Source: Yeosuana marina
GTDB taxonomy: Bacteria > Bacteroidota > Bacteroidia > Flavobacteriales > Flavobacteriaceae
Assembly (NCBI RefSeq): GCF_011762485.1
Contig: NZ_JAAKGI010000002.1
Location: 186,001-250,000, forward strand
Direction of reading: 5' to 3'
Length of the DNA stretch: 64,000 nucleotides
Shown: in pieces, positions 60,808 through 64,000 of the stretch
Numbering within the stretch: the stretch's first letter is position 1
Layout: each line of letters begins with the position of its first letter
Made by a program: the position numbers and the translations under genes
The notes under the pieces: generated by a model
Told to the model about the DNA's origin: nothing
Database searches by the model: none
The model's input: the letters and a program-made list of their open reading frames with translations, nothing else

Positions 60808-62046
60808 ATGAAAAATATAATAAGTATATCAACTGTAGTTTTAATGCTTATGTTTATAAGCTGCAACAAACACCAAAAGTCTGAATTGGGGCATAATGAG
60901 AGTGAAAATGTTAAAACGGAAAATACAGGAAATAGAGAAGGTGCACATGGTGAAGAAGGTGACCACGAAGGAGAGGAAGGTGTGGTGGAAATATCAACCA
61001 TGCAGGCCGAAACCATTGGTTTAGAAGTGAAACCATTAGAGCAAAGAAGCATGGGAAACACCATAAAGGTTACGGGTCAATTGGAATTGTTCCCACAAGA
61101 CAGAGCAAACATTAGCCCGTTTGTAGGAGGTAATGTTAGAGCGATTCATGTTATTGAAGGCGATAAGGTAAAAAAAGGCCAAGTATTGGCATACCTAGAA
61201 CATCCTGACATTATCAGTATGCAACAGGATTTTCAGGAAAAAAACAACGAACTCGTTTTCCTAAAGCAGGACTTTGAGCGTAAACAAACCTTATATGAAA
61301 AAGGGGTGTCTTCTGGTAAGGAGTATCAAATGGCCCAATCCAAATTTCGTTCTACAACGTCCAGTGTCAATGCATTAAAAGCAAAGTTACATCTGTTAGG
61401 TTTGAATATTGATAAGATAGCTAAGGGTGAAATTTATTCGGCTATCCCCATAACGACACCAATTGATGGTTTTGTAGATGAAGTTATTGTAAGTCTTGGT
61501 GATTATGTTGCTCCACAGACCAAGATGTTTACGGTTAGCAATAATACAGAGATCCACGCCGACTTTAAAGTGTATGAAAAAGATATCTATAAAGTAAAAG
61601 AAGGGCAAGAAATATATTTTACTGTGGCTTCAAAACCTGACGAGCTTTTAAAGGCTAAAATACATGCCATTGGTAAGACCTTTGAAACTGACCCTAAAGC
61701 ATTGCATTTGCATGCAGATGTACACAATGAGGATAAAGAACTCCTGCCTGGAATGTATGTTGAAGGTAGAATTGTTCAAGGTGAAAAAATGGTCTATGTG
61801 GTCCCGGAAGAAGCCATTATCAAAGAGGGTGAACAGTCTTTTGTTTTTATATTGGACAAAGATGTTAAAGCAGAAGAAAATAAATTGAGGTATAAGATGA
61901 CACCAGTAAGTACAGGTATCACTGATTTGGGCTTTGTAGAAGTCAACTTTCCCACCAATGTTTCAAAAGATGCTAAAGTAGTCACCAAAGGGGCCTATAC
62001 CCTGTCATCCGAAAGAATAAAAGGGGAATTGGAGCACGAAGATTAG
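60808..62046 (+). CDS. czcB: CzcB-type periplasmic adaptor lipoprotein
   Basis: A 412-residue lipoprotein adaptor: MKNIISISTVVLMLMFISC with lipidated Cys19, then a His/Glu-rich stretch (GAHGEEGDHEGEEG). The membrane-fusion core has FVGGNVRAIHVIEGDKVKKG, AYLEHPDI, a coiled-coil hairpin (QEKNNELVFLKQDFERKQT), then DGFVDEVIVSLGDYVAPQ. The ATG at 60808 is chosen because the lipobox fits; the frame is open upstream inside the czcA end. Confidence 0.9.
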   Translation: MKNIISISTVVLMLMFISCNKHQKSELGHNESENVKTENTGNREGAHGEEGDHEGEEGVVEISTMQAETIGLEVKPLEQRSMGNTIKVTGQLELFPQDRANISPFVGGNVRAIHVIEGDKVKKGQVLAYLEHPDIISMQQDFQEKNNELVFLKQDFERKQTLYEKGVSSGKEYQMAQSKFRSTTSSVNALKAKLHLLGLNIDKIAKGEIYSAIPITTPIDGFVDEVIVSLGDYVAPQTKMFTVSNNTEIHADFKVYEKDIYKVKEGQEIYFTVASKPDELLKAKIHAIGKTFETDPKALHLHADVHNEDKELLPGMYVEGRIVQGEKMVYVVPEEAIIKEGEQSFVFILDKDVKAEENKLRYKMTPVSTGITDLGFVEVNFPTNVSKDAKVVTKGAYTLSSERIKGELEHED

Positions 62047-62064
62047 ATTAAAAATGTAAACAAA

Positions 62065-62132
62065 GATTTTGATTCCGGGTTTGTTCTTGGTCTTAATTAG
62101 TTAAAAATTATAGACAAACTCGGTTCAAAATC
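62065..62132 (+). repeat. Imperfect inverted repeat before the PII-like gene copy 2
   Basis: GATTTTGATTCCGGGTTTGT (62065-62084) pairs with ACAAACTCGGTTCAAAATC (62114-62132), about 17 matched pairs with one bulge and one or two mismatches. No T run follows, so not a clear terminator. The PII-like copy 1 also has a hairpin just before its gene. Confidence 0.5.
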
Positions 62133-62147
62133 ATAAAATATTAAAAT

Positions 62148-62486
62148 ATGAAAGAAATAAAAGCATTTGTAAAACCGAACAGGATACATGAAATAATTGA
62201 AGCGTTGACCGATAATGGGTTTAAAAGCATGACCCTTTCACAAGCTGAGGGCACTGGGGCATTTAAGGCAAAAGGAGCAAGGCCTTCCCTTGATTTCCAT
62301 GTAACGGACAGTCCTGTGGTTAAAATAGAATTGGTTTGCCAAAATGAAGAGGCACAAGCAGCTATTGATATAATTTTGGCACATGGTAGGACAGAAGAAC
62401 CGGGAGATGGCATTATTTATTTGTCAAACATAGAGGACGCCTTTCAAATTAAAACAGGGGAATCCTTAAAAAGCCATAATTTGTAG
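62148..62486 (+). CDS. PII-like signal protein, copy 2
   Basis: A 112-residue PII-like protein: MKEIKAFVKPNRIHEIIEAL at the start, IELVCQNEEAQAAIDIIL, and a B-loop region HGRTEEPGDGIIYLSNIED, then AFQIKTGE. Copy 1 at 38468 is a divergent paralogue. It lies between czcB and a Fur-family gene (4 bases), so may modulate the zinc/cobalt pump or sense a nucleotide. Confidence 0.85.
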   Translation: MKEIKAFVKPNRIHEIIEALTDNGFKSMTLSQAEGTGAFKAKGARPSLDFHVTDSPVVKIELVCQNEEAQAAIDIILAHGRTEEPGDGIIYLSNIEDAFQIKTGESLKSHNL

Positions 62487-62490
62487 TGCA

Positions 62491-62907
62491 ATGGACGTAT
62501 TGGAGAAAATAATGGAGAACAGTAATGTAAAACCAACGGCCATGCGTTTGTTGGTTCTACAGTACCTTTTGAACAAGAAAGTGGCTGTCAGTTTGACAAA
62601 TATTGAAGATTATTTTGATAATTCCGATAGGACTACATTGTACCGTACCTTAAAGACCTTTGTTGAAAACCGCATTGCACATCAAATTGATGATGGTACA
62701 GGTGTAACCAAATATGCATTGTGTGAAGAGCACTGTAATTGTGAGATAGATACAGACCTGCACTTGCATTTTCACTGCAACAATTGCAATGAAACCATTT
62801 GTTTGACCGAGCATAAAATACCACACATCAGCTTACCGGAAGGCTACGTGGCAGAAAATGTAAACTTGGTTGTAAAAGGTGTTTGTGATAAATGCAGTGG
62901 GCAATAA
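62491..62907 (+). CDS. Fur-family metal-responsive repressor
   Basis: A 138-residue Fur/Zur-type protein. The winged helix (KPTAMRLLVLQYLLNKK, TLYRTLKTFVENRIAH) is followed by the metal sites HCNCE, HLHFHCNNCNETICL and CDKCSG; two C-x-x-C pairs would bind structural zinc. Start ATG 62491 or 62512. It is 4 bases from the PII-like gene and 55 from a P1B-2 ATPase, so probably controls zinc or cadmium resistance. Confidence 0.88.
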   Translation: MDVLEKIMENSNVKPTAMRLLVLQYLLNKKVAVSLTNIEDYFDNSDRTTLYRTLKTFVENRIAHQIDDGTGVTKYALCEEHCNCEIDTDLHLHFHCNNCNETICLTEHKIPHISLPEGYVAENVNLVVKGVCDKCSGQ

Positions 62908-62962
62908 TGCACTTCCATTGCACTGTATTTATGGTCATATTTGTTATTATTAATTTAGAACA

Positions 62963-64000
62963 ATGAAAAAAAAGAAAGTTAATTTAAGAGATTTAAAACC
63001 AGATTCGGAAGAAAGACATAATCACGATAAAACATCCAATAATTTCAAGGCATATATTCCAGCAATTATAAGTTTTGCAATGCTTATCATTGGGATAGTA
63101 TTAGATTATGTTGATACATCTTTTTTTAGAGATTGGATACGAATTATTTGGTATGGCATAGCGTATTTACCCGTTGGATTTCCAGTAGTAAAAGAAGGTT
63201 GGGAAAGTATTAAAAAAGGTGATGTATTTACGGAGTTTTTTTTAATGTCCATAGCTACCATTGGTGCGTTTGCAATTGGCCAATATCCCGAAGGTGTCGC
63301 TGTAATGCTTTTCTATGCAGTTGGTGAACTATTCCAAAACGCAGCGGTTAAAAGAGCAAAAGGAAATATTAAAGCATTGTTGGATGTTAGGCCAAAAGAA
63401 GCTAATGTGTTTCGTGATGGTGATTATAGAAGTATTTCACCGGAAGAAGTAAACATTGGAGAGAAAATACAGATTCGGGTAGGTGAAAAAATTCCGTTGG
63501 ATGGTATTTTATTATCTGAAAAAGCATCATTAAACACAGCAGCTTTAACAGGAGAAAGCAAACCCGATTCGGTAATTAAAGACGCCAAAGTGTATGCAGG
63601 AAGTATCAATTTAGAAAGTGTTATTGAGGTTGAAGTCACCAGTAAGTTTGAAGATAGCTCTATTGCCAGAATTTTGGAAATGGTTCAAAACGCTACGGCA
63701 CGTAAATCAAAAACGGAATTATTTATCAGACAGTTTGCACGCGTCTATACACCAATTGTTGTGTTTTTAGCTATTGGTGTTACATTTATTCCTTACCTTT
63801 TTGTAGATGATTATGTCTTTAGAGATTGGTTATACAGAGCCTTAATTTTCTTGGTAATTTCTTGCCCATGTGCGTTAGTAATTTCTATTCCATTAGGTTA
63901 TTTTGGTGGATTGGGAGCAGCTTCAAAGAATGGTATTTTGTTTAAAGGTGCTTCCTTTTTAGATGCCATGGCCAAAATTAATCTGTTGGTAATGGACAAA
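62963..64000 (+). CDS. P1B-2 type Zn/Cd/Pb P-type ATPase, C-terminus outside window
   Basis: 346 codons are visible; the gene continues beyond the window. Six predicted helices, actuator loop ALTGESKPDSV, the metal site C301-P-C303 (ISCPCALVISIPLGYFGG), typical of ZntA-type ATPases, and the sequence stops just after D345-K346 of DKTGT. The N-terminus lacks an HMA domain and has a short His stretch (ERHNHDKT). Presumably regulated by the Fur-family protein upstream. Confidence 0.92.
   Translation, partial: MKKKKVNLRDLKPDSEERHNHDKTSNNFKAYIPAIISFAMLIIGIVLDYVDTSFFRDWIRIIWYGIAYLPVGFPVVKEGWESIKKGDVFTEFFLMSIATIGAFAIGQYPEGVAVMLFYAVGELFQNAAVKRAKGNIKALLDVRPKEANVFRDGDYRSISPEEVNIGEKIQIRVGEKIPLDGILLSEKASLNTAALTGESKPDSVIKDAKVYAGSINLESVIEVEVTSKFEDSSIARILEMVQNATARKSKTELFIRQFARVYTPIVVFLAIGVTFIPYLFVDDYVFRDWLYRALIFLVISCPCALVISIPLGYFGGLGAASKNGILFKGASFLDAMAKINLLVMDK

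Noticed and set aside
1..64000. CRISPR array, rRNA operon, IS elements or conjugation genes
   Set aside because: No regularly spaced repeats, no rRNA, no transposase, relaxase or TraG-like genes were seen in the window on either strand; the island's mobility genes other than the integrase must lie outside if present.

Overview
The window looks like a low-GC marine-type Bacteroidota chromosome, most likely a flavobacterium (Flavobacteriaceae). The reasons are AT-rich intergenic DNA, promoter boxes of the Bacteroidota TAnnTTTG type, few Shine-Dalgarno sites, a Bacteroidota-type tyrosine recombinase, and families typical of this group (HYC_CC_PP, DUF3347, WG repeats, heavy-metal RND pumps longer than the proteobacterial ones). 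I ran no search; identifications rest on motifs and architecture read from the translations.

Layout. (1) 1-1.63 kb looks like core chromosome: the end of a small lipoprotein gene, trxB with a terminator, and tRNA-Pro(GGG). (2) A tyrosine recombinase follows the tRNA directly (1.86-3.15 kb), so everything to its right is probably an integrated island whose far end is outside the window. (3) 3.4-28.8 kb is a nearly unbroken minus-strand series that reads as an oxygen-limitation, energy-stress and membrane-stress block: a frameshifted cardiolipin-synthase-like gene, MFS exporter, CopB-type ATPase, PRPP synthetase, archaeal-type AMP phosphorylase, beta-CASP nuclease, ATP-cone nuclease, universal stress proteins, D-lactate dehydrogenase, MgtC-like protein, phosphofructokinase, FbaB-type aldolase, methyltransferase, archaeal-type (type II) GAPDH, amino-acid permease, NDH-2, a lycopene-cyclase-domain protein, an AlbA_2 membrane protein and small metal-related membrane proteins. 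(4) 28.8-55.6 kb is a copper block, mostly plus strand: two HMA-AraC regulators, HYC_CC_PP proteins, CusA/CusC/CusB, DUF3347 proteins, a PII-like protein, a multicopper oxidase fused to an outer-membrane-barrel-like domain, a second permease, SHOCT, DUF302, haem-binding and permease genes, CopA with four metal-binding repeats, and a YceI/porin/YceI group. (5) 56-64 kb is a Zn/Co/Cd-type block: a Cys/His-rich small protein, a CzcA-TolC fusion, CzcB, a second PII-like protein, a Fur-family regulator and a P1B-2 ATPase cut by the window edge.

How the parts may work together. The copper and zinc blocks together would sense metal (HMA-AraC, Fur), bind it in the periplasm (Met-rich lipoproteins, DUF3347, YHS/TRASH-like domains), oxidise Cu(I), and pump metal out of the cytoplasm (P-type ATPases) and periplasm (RND pumps). 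The stress block encodes a partial glycolysis ending in D-lactate plus a possible route from RNA or AMP to phosphoribose compounds, under universal stress proteins; this is inference from gene content. Several families occur two or three times (SHOCT, Met-rich lipoprotein, HMA-AraC, PII-like, DUF3347, HYC_CC_PP, APC permease), partly as mirrored modules on either side of the CusABC operon, and decayed regulator fragments lie at 47.6 and 48.2 kb, pointing to repeated duplication and loss.
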